Part shown: positions 1 through 9,562 of the stretch, piece by piece
Numbering within the stretch: the first letter of the stretch is position 1
Layout: each line of letters opens with the position of its first letter
Assembly: GCA_017640445.1 (NCBI GenBank)
Contig: JAEPQQ010000002.1
Coordinates: 1 to 64,000 of the forward strand
Length of the DNA stretch: 64,000 nt
Origin: Bacteroidia bacterium
Lineage (GTDB): Bacteria; Bacteroidota; Bacteroidia; NS11-12g; UBA9320
Direction of reading: 5' to 3'
Translations under genes and position numbers: made by a program
Notes under the pieces: generated by a model
Database searches by the model: none
What the model was told of the DNA's origin: nothing
The model's input: the letters and a program-made list of their open reading frames with translations, nothing else

Positions 1-101
1 GGTTCATTGATACTTAAGGAGTGCCAAAGTTACCATTTTATGCAAAGAATGACGTTGGTCAGGTGTAAGAGTGAGACATAAAGGTTGATGGGAAATTGAC
101 C

Positions 102-1637
102 TTAATCTAGAAGCTTAATCTCCCCAATAATGGTGGTGCCACCATAACACTTTACACTGGGTAAGGAGGAATCCACTTTGTTAAGATCTAACGGGAGACC
201 ACACCACGTTTCGAAGGCAATCAAAAAGGTGTTGTTGCGTTTATCCACCTGACACAGTTGAATTTTCTCCCGTGAGAGAAGCAGTGATGCCGACCAGTAT
301 TTCAACACGTAACTGTTAGCGTCTATTTCAAAAACTACCAGGTCATCTTCTTCTGGAATCTCAACCTGACCTATACGTTTCCCTTCTTTAAACCCGAGTT
401 TGTATGAACTAACGCAAGCGTGTTTAACACCATCCAGATTTTTTAGTTGGTGTATTCTTTGAAACTGGGTTGACTTGAGCCATTCGGAATTCCCGTTTGA
501 ATTAAGTTTGACCAAATGCGTGGTATGGGTCTCATCCAGAGTTGGGTCTACCTTCATTCCGAATAAGTTCTTCTTCTGCGAGTAAAAACCTAAAACAACT
601 CCCTGATTATTGGCCGATAAAGCATGGAATCTCGATTCGGCGTTGGCCGTTTTGATCCAACGGATCTTACCCTTCCCGGTATAACTTACTACATACATCT
701 CGGCCAAATCATGTGGTTTGATCTCGTATTTGCGGGGAGTTAATGTTTGAAGTTTGTTGGAGAAAATTCCACCATTAAAATATGATCCGGCGAAGTATAC
801 AGTGCCATCTGGAGCTACACTTACAGCTGAACCTTCAGTAGTTTGTGTACAACAGGAGGGGTCACGGTAATGCACAATGTCGCCCCATAGAGGTATGCCA
901 GTTTGTGCAATCGCCAGAATAAAGTCTCCACCTCCAGTGCCAGAAAATACTGGGGGTTCTATATTGCTGGCCAAGGTGTTTCCCTTTATAAAGCCATTAA
1001 GAATGATGGTGCCGTTTGGCTGAAACACACACCCTTCTATGTCCATCTCATCCAGGTTTGTTAAGTTTCGAACGGGTATTGATTTGAGGACAGAACCAGC
1101 TGAAGACAAGGTTACAAGGTTGATGCCAGGCATAAGCCGGGTTCCATAGGGAACCTGTACCTGTGATTTAGATTTTATGGGAGTTTGTACTTCCTTTTCC
1201 TGGCTGGTTTTATTGGTTTCCATGAGAATCCAGTTATCTAATACTTCTTGCTCATGGACGAGAAGTACACAAATGATCTCATTCTCTTCACCCTCAACCA
1301 TGCCTAATATCTTCCCCTCTTCCTGATAGATCGTCTTGGTCCAATATGGCTTCCCACTTTGGTCCATACCAATGATCATGTCAGCGTTGGTGTTTTCAAC
1401 CAGACCCATCTCCTGAAAAATTTGTCCTTTACTGTCTTTAAACACCTGATCGCCCTGTTGATAGCTAAGCCGTTCTTTGTCGATCCAGGCAACTGAACTA
1501 CCATTGTCCAGCGAAACCACATTTTGATATAGAAAGGAGACTCCCTGAGAGGCAAGGGCACGTTCAAATTTGTTTTGAGCCCAAACAGTACTCGTTAAGA
1601 GAAGTAGTATGATCGTAATGGTATTGTTCGTCTTCAT
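102..1637 (-). CDS. Secreted propeller-like protein of unknown function
   Basis: A 511-residue protein with a clear Sec signal peptide (about residues 1-20, ending TSTVWAQ). The body alternates short beta-strand-like stretches with phrases such as VAPDGTVYFAGSYFNGG and FQPNGTIILNGF, typical of SBBP-like or delta-60-like beta-propeller repeats in Bacteroidota exported proteins. No catalytic motif and no T9SS sorting domain was recognised at the C-terminus. Its ATG overlaps the stop of the upstream WG-repeat gene by 4 bases (ATGA type), so the two genes are probably cotranscribed and translationally coupled. It resembles in style the divergent gene at 3628-5001, and both may be diverged copies of one family. 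Export is well supported; function is unknown. Confidence 0.85.
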   Translation of the reverse strand: MKTNNTITIILLLLTSTVWAQNKFERALASQGVSFLYQNVVSLDNGSSVAWIDKERLSYQQGDQVFKDSKGQIFQEMGLVENTNADMIIGMDQSGKPYWTKTIYQEEGKILGMVEGEENEIICVLLVHEQEVLDNWILMETNKTSQEKEVQTPIKSKSQVQVPYGTRLMPGINLVTLSSAGSVLKSIPVRNLTNLDEMDIEGCVFQPNGTIILNGFIKGNTLASNIEPPVFSGTGGGDFILAIAQTGIPLWGDIVHYRDPSCCTQTTEGSAVSVAPDGTVYFAGSYFNGGIFSNKLQTLTPRKYEIKPHDLAEMYVVSYTGKGKIRWIKTANAESRFHALSANNQGVVLGFYSQKKNLFGMKVDPTLDETHTTHLVKLNSNGNSEWLKSTQFQRIHQLKNLDGVKHACVSSYKLGFKEGKRIGQVEIPEEDDLVVFEIDANSYVLKYWSASLLLSREKIQLCQVDKRNNTFLIAFETWCGLPLDLNKVDSSLPSVKCYGGTTIIGEIKLLD

Positions 1638-3610
1638 TCGCTTCTCGGGTATTCGTTTCCTTTTAAGTCAACATAAAACTTGGCGCCAGCTCGTTCGGCT
1701 GTGTACATGCCGGAATTATCCGGTCTGTAGGATAGTTCTTTGTAGATAGGGCGTATCAGGATGTTCCCATTTTTATCGGCCAGACCATTCCAACCATGTT
1801 TGTTTAGCATAAAATGGCCGTCATCGTCGTATCGAATGCCTTGATAATTTGAGAGTAATACCTTTTTGGATTCAAGGTTTACCATTTGTGAAAGTCCATG
1901 CACCGTTGCAATGGCAACGCCCTCTACGGTTCTGGTTATTTTATCATAAACAGGGTCCAGTATAATGTTACCATCCGTGTCCATTAAACCGCAGAGTTGC
2001 TTACTCCTATAATCCAGATCCTGTTGAGTGTAAAAGGAAATATAACCGCTTTCATGGTTGGAGGCCAGTGCCTGGTAAATGGGGGGTACGATAACCTTTC
2101 CATTGAAATCAAGCACACCTGACGCGCGTTTGTCATTGATCAGCACATTGAAGACAAGCCTGTTTTCAACGGGGTTTTCTCCATATCGGTCCTTAATAAG
2201 TGAAATGAATTGGATTTTTGAAAAATCGTAATACCTGGAATCGCAACCATCTGCCCCAGACCTGTAATCCGTTAACGATTTTCCCTTTGTGTAATAGGAG
2301 TACTTTCGTTCCAAATCAGCACGTTGTTGCTCCGACCAGGCATAGTACGCTGGTAAATCAAAGGTATTAGGATTGTATTCCGGGTCGAACGGTTCCAGAT
2401 TGGTGTCCAAAAAAGAACTTTCTTTGTTTTTAAAGACCTGCACCTGCCCACATGGGTAGAGTTCGATGTTGGTGTATTCAGGTCCTAAAGCGCGTTTTTG
2501 ATTTGAAAGATTGAATAGGGAATAGCGATTTTCACCTTTCCCCCTGATTACCGCCCAATGATTGTTCCACGCTCGTATATCGATAAGATTCGCTTTCAAT
2601 ACTTCCTTCCCGTAGCGATCAATGAGGCCAAAACGGTATTGTTTGTCTATGTGTTGTGTAACCTTTATGAGCCCATCGTGTTGATCGCTTAGCGATACCT
2701 GTCCATTAAGCGTAAAACTTGAACCATCGTCAGTGAAAACGACCGTTTCTTTATCACCTTCATTTCTGCTGTAATACCAGTTGCCCAACTTTTGCCATCG
2801 GTCCGCAGTGTAAGACACTCCCGTGAGTCGGTTGTATAGAATCTGCTTCTTTTCCTTAATGATTAGAAGGTAAGATGGATAAATGACTAAATGTGACTTG
2901 CTGTTATCGTCGTAAATCAGACTGCCATCGGTGGAATAGTAACTCGTGTTTCCATTTAGTTTCGTTGCCCTCAAGCTGTTTTCTCCATAAGATTCAACAA
3001 AAAGGTATTCGAATGGTACTATGACCGATCCATTTAAATCAACTGCACCAGCATAATACGAGTCCTGGCGTTTACGATGTGAAACGAGCACATTGGATAT
3101 GCCAGTAGTTTGCGGCGGCGAGGAAAAACCAGGCTGTATTAAGTAGTTACCATTAGAAGTAAGCAGGCCATATCGGCCCTTTGGGTCGGCTACAACGAAG
3201 GTGTCTTTGGTGCCATGTAAAATAGCCACATCCGAGAACGCCTTGTTCGATACCAGATCACCATCACTGTTAAGTAGAAAAAGGTTCTCGCCTTTTCGAG
3301 CTTTGACAAACCAAGGTGAAATATGGGTAAGCTCATCGTACTCAAAAGGTATGACCGCCTTAAAGTTAACATTAAACCCACCCCATTTTGATTTTCTTTG
3401 AGCTAATGCAAGTCCGTTGTTGAAAGGAAGAGCCTGGTCTAAATTGGAGATTACTATTTTTTTGGATCCTACATCCTGATACCCCCATTTGCCCTTAATC
3501 TGAACGGGAGAGAAGACTTGTGCTTCCAATGTAACTGCGCAGTGTAAGACGCTGAATAGAATAAAAAACCGCGTTATTTTTTGATAGTTTTGTTTCAAAA
3601 TTGATAGCAA
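1634..3610 (-). CDS. Exported WG-repeat protein
   Basis: A 658-residue protein with an N-terminal hydrophobic export segment (about residues 14-31, ending TLEAQ). Many WG-repeat units follow: GKWGYQD near residue 41, KYGLLTSNG-like, YRFGLIDRYGKEV, LCGLMDTDGNIILDPVYD and GWNGLADKNGNILIRPIY. WG repeats (about 35 residues each) form an extended beta structure and are thought to mediate binding. Catalysis is not expected. The frame begins with TTG at 3608-3610 and no upstream ATG is available, so this start is likely but unusual. That start lies inside the 5' end of the divergent open frame, so the two genes have almost no leader between them. First gene of a two-gene operon with 102-1637. Confidence 0.87.
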   Translation of the reverse strand: MLSILKQNYQKITRFFILFSVLHCAVTLEAQVFSPVQIKGKWGYQDVGSKKIVISNLDQALPFNNGLALAQRKSKWGGFNVNFKAVIPFEYDELTHISPWFVKARKGENLFLLNSDGDLVSNKAFSDVAILHGTKDTFVVADPKGRYGLLTSNGNYLIQPGFSSPPQTTGISNVLVSHRKRQDSYYAGAVDLNGSVIVPFEYLFVESYGENSLRATKLNGNTSYYSTDGSLIYDDNSKSHLVIYPSYLLIIKEKKQILYNRLTGVSYTADRWQKLGNWYYSRNEGDKETVVFTDDGSSFTLNGQVSLSDQHDGLIKVTQHIDKQYRFGLIDRYGKEVLKANLIDIRAWNNHWAVIRGKGENRYSLFNLSNQKRALGPEYTNIELYPCGQVQVFKNKESSFLDTNLEPFDPEYNPNTFDLPAYYAWSEQQRADLERKYSYYTKGKSLTDYRSGADGCDSRYYDFSKIQFISLIKDRYGENPVENRLVFNVLINDKRASGVLDFNGKVIVPPIYQALASNHESGYISFYTQQDLDYRSKQLCGLMDTDGNIILDPVYDKITRTVEGVAIATVHGLSQMVNLESKKVLLSNYQGIRYDDDGHFMLNKHGWNGLADKNGNILIRPIYKELSYRPDNSGMYTAERAGAKFYVDLKGNEYPRSE

Positions 3611-3627
3611 GGAACAATGATAAAGCC

Positions 3628-5001
3628 ATGATAAAGAAAATCCACCATAAACCTTCTACGAGTATGAACTCATTGTTCACTTTATTATTGTTCTTATTGA
3701 CAGGTTCAGGCACATTCGCTCAACACACCGAATGGATGGCCTTTCAGAAAAGTGGTGAACTAATACAAGTAAGAGGCTTGGGTGTGGACCGAAATGAGAA
3801 TGTTTATTCTGTAGGAAGGTTTAACGGAGAGTTGAGGGTAGGGTCCAGTGAGGCATTTCTAGATACGTTCGCGACCTATGGTCCATGGCAACAACATGTA
3901 TTCACCAAACATGACCCGAATGGCAGATTATTGTTCGTTTCGTTAATCGAAACACGTGGTGGAAACTCGAATATGGCATTTTTTCGTAAAATGCATGTAA
4001 CCTCTGAAGGGAGGATGATTGTGCACGTAATCTGTAAATACCACTTTTATTATGTCAATAGTCGGCTTGAAGAAACCAAATTGTCATCAGGTTATAACCA
4101 CACTTCGATCCTTATTATTGATAACAACGGTGTATTGTTAGAACATGTTTCTGTACCGATTAAAGATTGTACTCAAATAACAGAAGATGAGAACGGGAAC
4201 ATTTTTATCCTGGCGAGAACCAATTATCGCAACTCCGATCTAAGTCAGCAATTGTTTCGGATAGATTATGGCTTAACCAGTGCCGTTGAAGTTCCCTTCC
4301 CAAAGGGTAACATTAATGCAATTCATTGTTTTGATGGTAAGTTGTGGATTGCCACCCTGGATCAGTATCAAAAGAGAGGATATTACCACTCCTACAACAT
4401 AGGTCTGTTTCATTCAAAACTTTCCGACTTGCAGGAGTTTGCAGAAATAAGCAAGACCGAAATTGGATTTAGTCATTTCTGTAAGTTACAATTCGTAACC
4501 GAGGCAAAAAGGCTAAGGCTCTGCCTTTTGTCAAAAGCGTCGAATGAGTTCACATATAATTCAACAAAGCTAAATGTTGACAAGCAAGAAACGGGCTTAT
4601 TGGTTCTTAACTCAAAATTAGAATTGGAAGACTATACGGCCTTTAAAGGGCTGAAAAATGACCTTAGCGTAATTGGACTGCGGAATGGTTCGTTTATACT
4701 ACAGTTCTCTGTTTTGGATTCTGTTACAATAGGAGGGAAAACCGTACAGGTGTATCCCAGGCACAGGGATTTTGTGTATGAATTGGTTCATGTTAAATTG
4801 GATCCAAATTTGAAGTTTCAATGGGTTGTTAACGGAGGAGGAACGGCTACCAACTACCATGTTTCAGAAATGGTACTGAACGAAAGAGAAACACAACTGT
4901 ACGTAGGAGCGGACCTAATTGACTATGGTGACTTAGACTGTGGTTATACGGAAGTCGATTGGAGCTCGAGTTACTACATTAGGAAGGTTAACCTGCAATA
5001 A
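3628..5001 (+). CDS. Secreted propeller-like protein, divergent from the WG-repeat operon
   Basis: About 457 residues from the ATG at 3628; another ATG at 3664 sits directly before the hydrophobic core (MNSLFTLLLFLLTGSGTFAQ) and is equally possible. A TTG at 3601 also keeps the frame open but adds residues unlike a signal peptide. After signal cleavage at GTFAQ the protein carries repeated phrases such as GVDRNENVYSVGRF and EDENGNIFILARTNY, resembling SBBP/propeller repeats. No sorting domain or catalytic motif was found. It is similar in style to the 511-residue product on the other side of the divergent operon, so the cluster may have arisen by duplication. Role unknown. Confidence 0.83.
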   Translation: MIKKIHHKPSTSMNSLFTLLLFLLTGSGTFAQHTEWMAFQKSGELIQVRGLGVDRNENVYSVGRFNGELRVGSSEAFLDTFATYGPWQQHVFTKHDPNGRLLFVSLIETRGGNSNMAFFRKMHVTSEGRMIVHVICKYHFYYVNSRLEETKLSSGYNHTSILIIDNNGVLLEHVSVPIKDCTQITEDENGNIFILARTNYRNSDLSQQLFRIDYGLTSAVEVPFPKGNINAIHCFDGKLWIATLDQYQKRGYYHSYNIGLFHSKLSDLQEFAEISKTEIGFSHFCKLQFVTEAKRLRLCLLSKASNEFTYNSTKLNVDKQETGLLVLNSKLELEDYTAFKGLKNDLSVIGLRNGSFILQFSVLDSVTIGGKTVQVYPRHRDFVYELVHVKLDPNLKFQWVVNGGGTATNYHVSEMVLNERETQLYVGADLIDYGDLDCGYTEVDWSSSYYIRKVNLQ

Positions 5002-5293
5002 GCTGCGAAAAAGAGCAGTGGTCTCCAACCGCATTCCGGTTAAAACCTTTGCGCCATGTGTACCCGTCACTCCTAGTTAGTTACAGGTTGGTAATTTGCT
5101 GATTTTGAGGCATAAACGCTTAACTTTTTTTGACGACTTGAAGAGGTTGTTCTAATTTGGAAGAGCATTAAGCCGTGGGTTTGAGTAGTTGCGTGATGTA
5201 GATCTGATGAACAGTAGTGTTAGTAATTAACGATAGATGACCTACACCAAATACCGCGGTTGTCTAAACATTATTAACAAATCTCCTAAATCA

Positions 5294-7021
5294 ATGAGTA
5301 ACTTATCTAATCCCTGCGTTGACCCAATTAATGATTCGCAGTATCCCCAATTCGAACCGTATAGCGGTCCTAAACCTGTGCTTCCAGAGTATTGGAAATG
5401 TACGGCGCTCCTTCACCCATTTAGTCCGGTACAGCATAACAGTACCTCAGCTGAGATTGCAAGCCCCTTTTTTGAGGTGTGTATCGCCTCAATAAGCTAC
5501 GCCGCCGGTATAGGAATGGATGCGTTTCTGATTGGTAGTTCGGGCAGAAGGTGGTGGTATAAAATTACACCCACCGAAACTCTGGTTTCTGAAGACGGGG
5601 TTCATTACACTCCCGTAGATATGGGTTGGTCCCTGCCCACCACGGATTGGTTTGGCGATAAAACAAACGAAGCACAGTGCTCAGGTACAAGTTATCTTAA
5701 CTGGATGGAAGCACAACATGTGGATTGGTGGAAAATACCAGTTGGCAATAGCCCGACAGAGCCGCCGGCAACCTGGATGTGGTTTGATCACTCGTTAAAA
5801 CTTCCAATGCGCATGATGTTTGGTCAGGGACCTACAACTCCGATTCTTGGAGATCCATCACAACTCGCCCTTTTCCAAATGTTCTCGTTTACGTATTTCC
5901 CGTCATTCGAAGCCCTACCGAGCAATCCGTTAGGTACGCCATTGGAAGTTCCGGATATACCTGGTTTCAATTTTGGGAATCCAAACAACTATCAGTTGTT
6001 TGAATGGAATACGAATTTTGGAATGACTGTGTTCATGACTCCTGTTAACGAGAAGTTCAATCCACTTCCCACAAGGGTGCTGTATGTGTGGAAACCGGAT
6101 AATGAGTATCATTTGTCTACGGACCGTAGTCAAAGCACGCTGATGAAATACAACTACAATCAAGGGAATCCTTTTACATCGCAGGTGGCCTTGTTAACAG
6201 GTGCTGTGCCCGAACATCAAACACCACCACCAAACAGTGACGCGGGTTTTCTTATCAATTATGATGGAGAGACCATCACCAACTGCATGGGTTTTGGGAA
6301 TTTTCCATTCCCACAGGAACCACCAAACTGGGCTCAAATACCCGCTGTTCAAGGCACTATTCATGCTACAGTAGACGACAATCCAACGCTTTGTCCGAAC
6401 AACACAGTAACCATTATATCGGTTTTGTTCCCTCCGTCGTTACCACAATATCCGGATTCTACCTACCTGTGGACCTGGTACAGCCCACTTGACCCAACGG
6501 GTGCAAGTAGCCGGCCAGTTACCTTCATGCAATCACAGTCTGGGGTTAACAAGGGCACTAGCCTGGCACTGGCAGATTACTTCGATTACGAGGAGTATGG
6601 CTCACCCATCCCGCCTTGTAATTTTGATGTCCCGCCTGCTGACTTCCACATTGAAGCAAAGAAAAGCTGGCAACGAACCGGCATTACTATGAACCCCGAA
6701 ACCAAGGCAACGATCACCTATGTTGATGGAACCTGGACGGCAAACCCCAACGACAACGGAGGCCAATTGTACAATGCCGCAGGTAATCCAACATATATCA
6801 ATGCAAAACCGGGATATACGATGGAAAATAAGAACGAAGGTTCGCTTATTGGAAGAGTGGGCCAGCAGGTGTTCTTTATCGGCATGGGGGCAACAACTCC
6901 TCCTGGATTAAGTGGAGAATTGGAACTGTGTATTAACGACGACCTCAATGGCATCTATGGAGCTGGATTAACCGACAATAAAGGTTCGGTTCATGTTCAG
7001 ATCTCTGTTGGATTTGCCTGA
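5294..7021 (+). CDS. Protein with C-terminal LecA-like (PA-IL) lectin domain
   Basis: About 575 residues from the ATG at 5294 (MSNLSNPC...); the frame could start 19 codons earlier at 5237. There is no signal peptide or membrane segment. The first 390 or so residues are rich in Trp, Pro and Tyr and match no family I recognise. The last 110 or so residues resemble the Pseudomonas galactophilic lectin LecA: a W-x-x-T-G start, GTWTANPN, a GSLIGRVG strand, then the Asp/Asn-rich loop INDDLNGIYGAG and a closing GSVHVQISV strand. In LecA the corresponding ND-x-x-GTYGNN loop binds calcium and galactose. The call rests on motif order seen by eye. Followed by a strong terminator at 7033-7069. Confidence 0.75.
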   Translation: MSNLSNPCVDPINDSQYPQFEPYSGPKPVLPEYWKCTALLHPFSPVQHNSTSAEIASPFFEVCIASISYAAGIGMDAFLIGSSGRRWWYKITPTETLVSEDGVHYTPVDMGWSLPTTDWFGDKTNEAQCSGTSYLNWMEAQHVDWWKIPVGNSPTEPPATWMWFDHSLKLPMRMMFGQGPTTPILGDPSQLALFQMFSFTYFPSFEALPSNPLGTPLEVPDIPGFNFGNPNNYQLFEWNTNFGMTVFMTPVNEKFNPLPTRVLYVWKPDNEYHLSTDRSQSTLMKYNYNQGNPFTSQVALLTGAVPEHQTPPPNSDAGFLINYDGETITNCMGFGNFPFPQEPPNWAQIPAVQGTIHATVDDNPTLCPNNTVTIISVLFPPSLPQYPDSTYLWTWYSPLDPTGASSRPVTFMQSQSGVNKGTSLALADYFDYEEYGSPIPPCNFDVPPADFHIEAKKSWQRTGITMNPETKATITYVDGTWTANPNDNGGQLYNAAGNPTYINAKPGYTMENKNEGSLIGRVGQQVFFIGMGATTPPGLSGELELCINDDLNGIYGAGLTDNKGSVHVQISVGFA

Positions 7022-7032
7022 TCAAATTTCAG

Positions 7033-7069
7033 AAGCCCTTGTCTGCAGATAGAGGCAAGGGCTTTTTTT
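7033..7069 (+). terminator. Rho-independent terminator after the LecA-like gene
   Basis: A 9-bp perfect stem (AAGCCCTTG at 7033-7041, CAAGGGCTT at 7056-7064) with a 14-base loop is followed by a T-run to 7069. It begins 12 bases after the stop codon of the lectin-like gene, so the downstream NHL gene probably has its own promoter or depends on read-through. Confidence 0.85.
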
Positions 7070-7082
7070 AGAGTCATAAAAC

Positions 7083-8090
7083 ATGAACATATCAACCTAT
7101 ATTCAGGATAATAGCTTTCCCAATACCGCTGGTTTTGACATAAAGGATGTAAGCTGGCTTACATTATCGCCGGATGGAACCGAGCTGTACCTGCTGCAAC
7201 GCGGACTTCCTTGCGTTTCGGTTTGGGATTTAAACGGAAACCATCTGCGCGATTGGGATACAAACGAATTGGCTTGCCCCCATTCATTAAAGTTCCAGGT
7301 GATACAAGGTGGAGGCTATCGTATATGGATTACCGACATGGCATCGCCATCCATGACGGGTGATCTATGTGGTCATTGTATAAAACAGTTTGATACCTCT
7401 GGAAATTATTTGGGTAGTATTGGAGTCTGCGGCGAAAACTCGGAAGGAACTGGTGTTAACCCCGTTCAATTCGATAAAGTGACAGATGTGTCCTTTGATT
7501 CCGGAGGGTACATGTGGGTTACAGACGGTGATCTAAATGGTCTTAACAATAGGGTTTTGCAGATTAATCCCTTGACACAGGAGGTGGTTCAGGAATGGTC
7601 AGCACCAAATAATCTACCAGGGTCGGGCCCAAAAGAGTTTCACCTTCCTCATTCAATAGATGTTGACGACCTGAATCGAGTGTGGGTTGCAGATGCACTT
7701 AACAACAGGGTTCAGATTATCGGTACTGATGGTACGTTTCTTCAGGAGTTGAAATGTTTTGGTTCGGATGGAGTTTATGGTGTACGTGTTCGCAGAGACC
7801 CGTCCACAGGTCTGATGCAACTCTACGTTACAACCAGTCCAACCAACAACCCAACGGGCGGTGTGGTGAAAATCTTTCCAGTAGCGCAGCATGGAATCCC
7901 GGTACCAGACAACTGCTTTGCAGAATATGAATGGTCGATTCATTTACAGCAGGGTACGTCAACTGGTATGTTGCATATGATTGATGCGACATCGAACGGG
8001 CAACAATTATTTATAGCCACCTTAGGTGGTGATTTGCGGCCACAAAAATGGATAAAAGTCTATGAACCCGATGAGGATTCGCCAGCTTGA
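7083..8090 (+). CDS. NHL-repeat beta-propeller protein without signal peptide
   Basis: 335 residues. NHL-type repeats are clear: LTLSPDGTELYLLQRG, VQFDKVTDVSFDSGGYMWVTDG, NRVLQI, then DLNRVWVADALNNRVQI, which matches the canonical N-R-hydrophobic blade motif. Five to six blades are likely, as in NHL propellers and peptidyl-alpha-hydroxyglycine amidating lyase-like proteins; the catalytic metal ligands of the latter could not be confirmed. The absence of a signal peptide is odd, since nearly all propeller proteins in this window are exported, and it is shared with the lectin-like neighbour 61 bases upstream. The two may work together, but a terminator lies between them. Confidence 0.82.
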   Translation: MNISTYIQDNSFPNTAGFDIKDVSWLTLSPDGTELYLLQRGLPCVSVWDLNGNHLRDWDTNELACPHSLKFQVIQGGGYRIWITDMASPSMTGDLCGHCIKQFDTSGNYLGSIGVCGENSEGTGVNPVQFDKVTDVSFDSGGYMWVTDGDLNGLNNRVLQINPLTQEVVQEWSAPNNLPGSGPKEFHLPHSIDVDDLNRVWVADALNNRVQIIGTDGTFLQELKCFGSDGVYGVRVRRDPSTGLMQLYVTTSPTNNPTGGVVKIFPVAQHGIPVPDNCFAEYEWSIHLQQGTSTGMLHMIDATSNGQQLFIATLGGDLRPQKWIKVYEPDEDSPA

Positions 8091-8176
8091 GTCTAGAAGT
8101 ATTACCCCTCCCAATTGTGCAATCTTCAAGAAAACCGGTCTGCAAGGGTTGGGGTAGGCAAGGTTGTAAACGAGAT

Positions 8177-9562
8177 TTACTCATGCACCAATAATCTACC
8201 ACCACGGCGTTGGCCGTTTTCCAATTGAACTGACCACAGGTAAAGCCCTGTGCCAAGCCGTATATCAAGTGAATTTTTGCCAATGGTTTCTGTGTGGTAG
8301 ATATCCCGACCGAATAGGTCAGAGATAATAAACTCTCCTTTTAATCCAGGGGGAAGCATGACCGAAAGTGGCTTGCCAACCTGCAGTGGATTCGAACCAA
8401 TACGCACTTCAACATCTTTGGTAATGTTGTTCACTGAAACATATGAATCATTGCTTAGTTCCACGATGGTATGCGTAAACGGTTTGTCGTTTGCCCAGCG
8501 GTCTCCACTGGTAGCTAAATAGACTTTACCCTCAGGGGAAACACAAATATCCCGAAGCCTTTGTAATTGGTTTTGAAAGTATGTGGTCTGACGAATCACA
8601 GAATCACCCGTAGCATTGAACGTAAAGGCAATCAGGCTTTTGTCTTTTAGAACGGTCATTAGGAGTTTACCTCGCCATTCTGGTATACTCGGATGGTCAT
8701 ACCATATGATGTCAGAAGGGGCAATGGTAGGCGTCCAGATGGCAAGGGGTTCCGAAACATTTGCCGTGTCGCAGTAAGCGTCTTCAGGAGGGCTATCGCA
8801 TAGGCCATGGACTCTTGGCCACCCATAGTTGGCTGCAGGTTTGAGAATGTTCAATTCGTCATCTGTGGTAGGTCCGTGTTCGCTACTGTACAGTATTCCG
8901 TTTGGAGCAAGCCAAAGTCCCTGTGCATTCCGGTGTCCGTAAGACCAAACAACACTGTTTGGGTTTGGGTTGTCAGCCGGAACACTGCCATCGAGATTCA
9001 TTCGAAGAATTTTTCCCACTACCGAGTTCTTGTTGAGTGGTAATGCCTGATTTTGTGCATCACCTGTACTCATGAGCAGCGTGTTGTCAGGTAAAATAAT
9101 TAAGCGGCACCCCACATGGGTAGTATTGCCCGGGATATCTTCAATCAATGTGTCAGCTGGGAAAAGTGTGTCGTTGCTGTAGTTGAACCGGACTACCCGT
9201 TCCCGAATGGAAGAATTTGATACATACGTATACGCGATGAATACATGCGGGTTGTTGCTGAAATCGGGATGCAGAACCATGCCCAACATGCCTGTTTCTG
9301 CGCGTTCGTATACTTGGTCCGACATGTCGAGCAATACCGCCGTTTGCCCTGTTTCAGGGTTGATGCGGCTAACCCGACCAAAGCGTTCGGTTACCCATAT
9401 GTTACTGTCTGGCCCCCATATAATTTCCCAAGGGATGTCGAGCGAATCCTTTATTACTCGTGCAGTAACAACTGTGGAGTCCAGGGTGTAAGTGGTTTGA
9501 GCCTCTGTTTTGAGGGTAAAGAATGCAAGAATTAATCCTGTCAGAAGAACAAATCGTTTCAT
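8177..9562 (-). CDS. Secreted PQQ-dependent sugar dehydrogenase-like protein with T9SS sorting domain
   Basis: About 461 residues from the ATG at 9562 (MKRFVLLTGLILAFF); the frame opens slightly earlier at 9580. A signal peptide ends near TEAQ. The central region is a GSDH/sorbosone dehydrogenase-type six-bladed propeller: SLDIPWEIIWGPDSNIWVTER, GMLGMVLHPDF, SYGHRNAQGLWLAPNG, HGPTTDDELN and NYGWPRV are family hallmarks. The His in YGHRNAQG and the H-G-P segment correspond to active-site/PQQ loop residues of soluble glucose dehydrogenase. The C-terminal 70 or so residues form a type A T9SS sorting domain (FIISDLFGRDIYHTE to the end). Likely a cell-surface or secreted oxidoreductase; the substrate is unknown. 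Convergent with the NHL gene. Confidence 0.9.
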   Translation of the reverse strand: MKRFVLLTGLILAFFTLKTEAQTTYTLDSTVVTARVIKDSLDIPWEIIWGPDSNIWVTERFGRVSRINPETGQTAVLLDMSDQVYERAETGMLGMVLHPDFSNNPHVFIAYTYVSNSSIRERVVRFNYSNDTLFPADTLIEDIPGNTTHVGCRLIILPDNTLLMSTGDAQNQALPLNKNSVVGKILRMNLDGSVPADNPNPNSVVWSYGHRNAQGLWLAPNGILYSSEHGPTTDDELNILKPAANYGWPRVHGLCDSPPEDAYCDTANVSEPLAIWTPTIAPSDIIWYDHPSIPEWRGKLLMTVLKDKSLIAFTFNATGDSVIRQTTYFQNQLQRLRDICVSPEGKVYLATSGDRWANDKPFTHTIVELSNDSYVSVNNITKDVEVRIGSNPLQVGKPLSVMLPPGLKGEFIISDLFGRDIYHTETIGKNSLDIRLGTGLYLWSVQLENGQRRGGRLLVHE

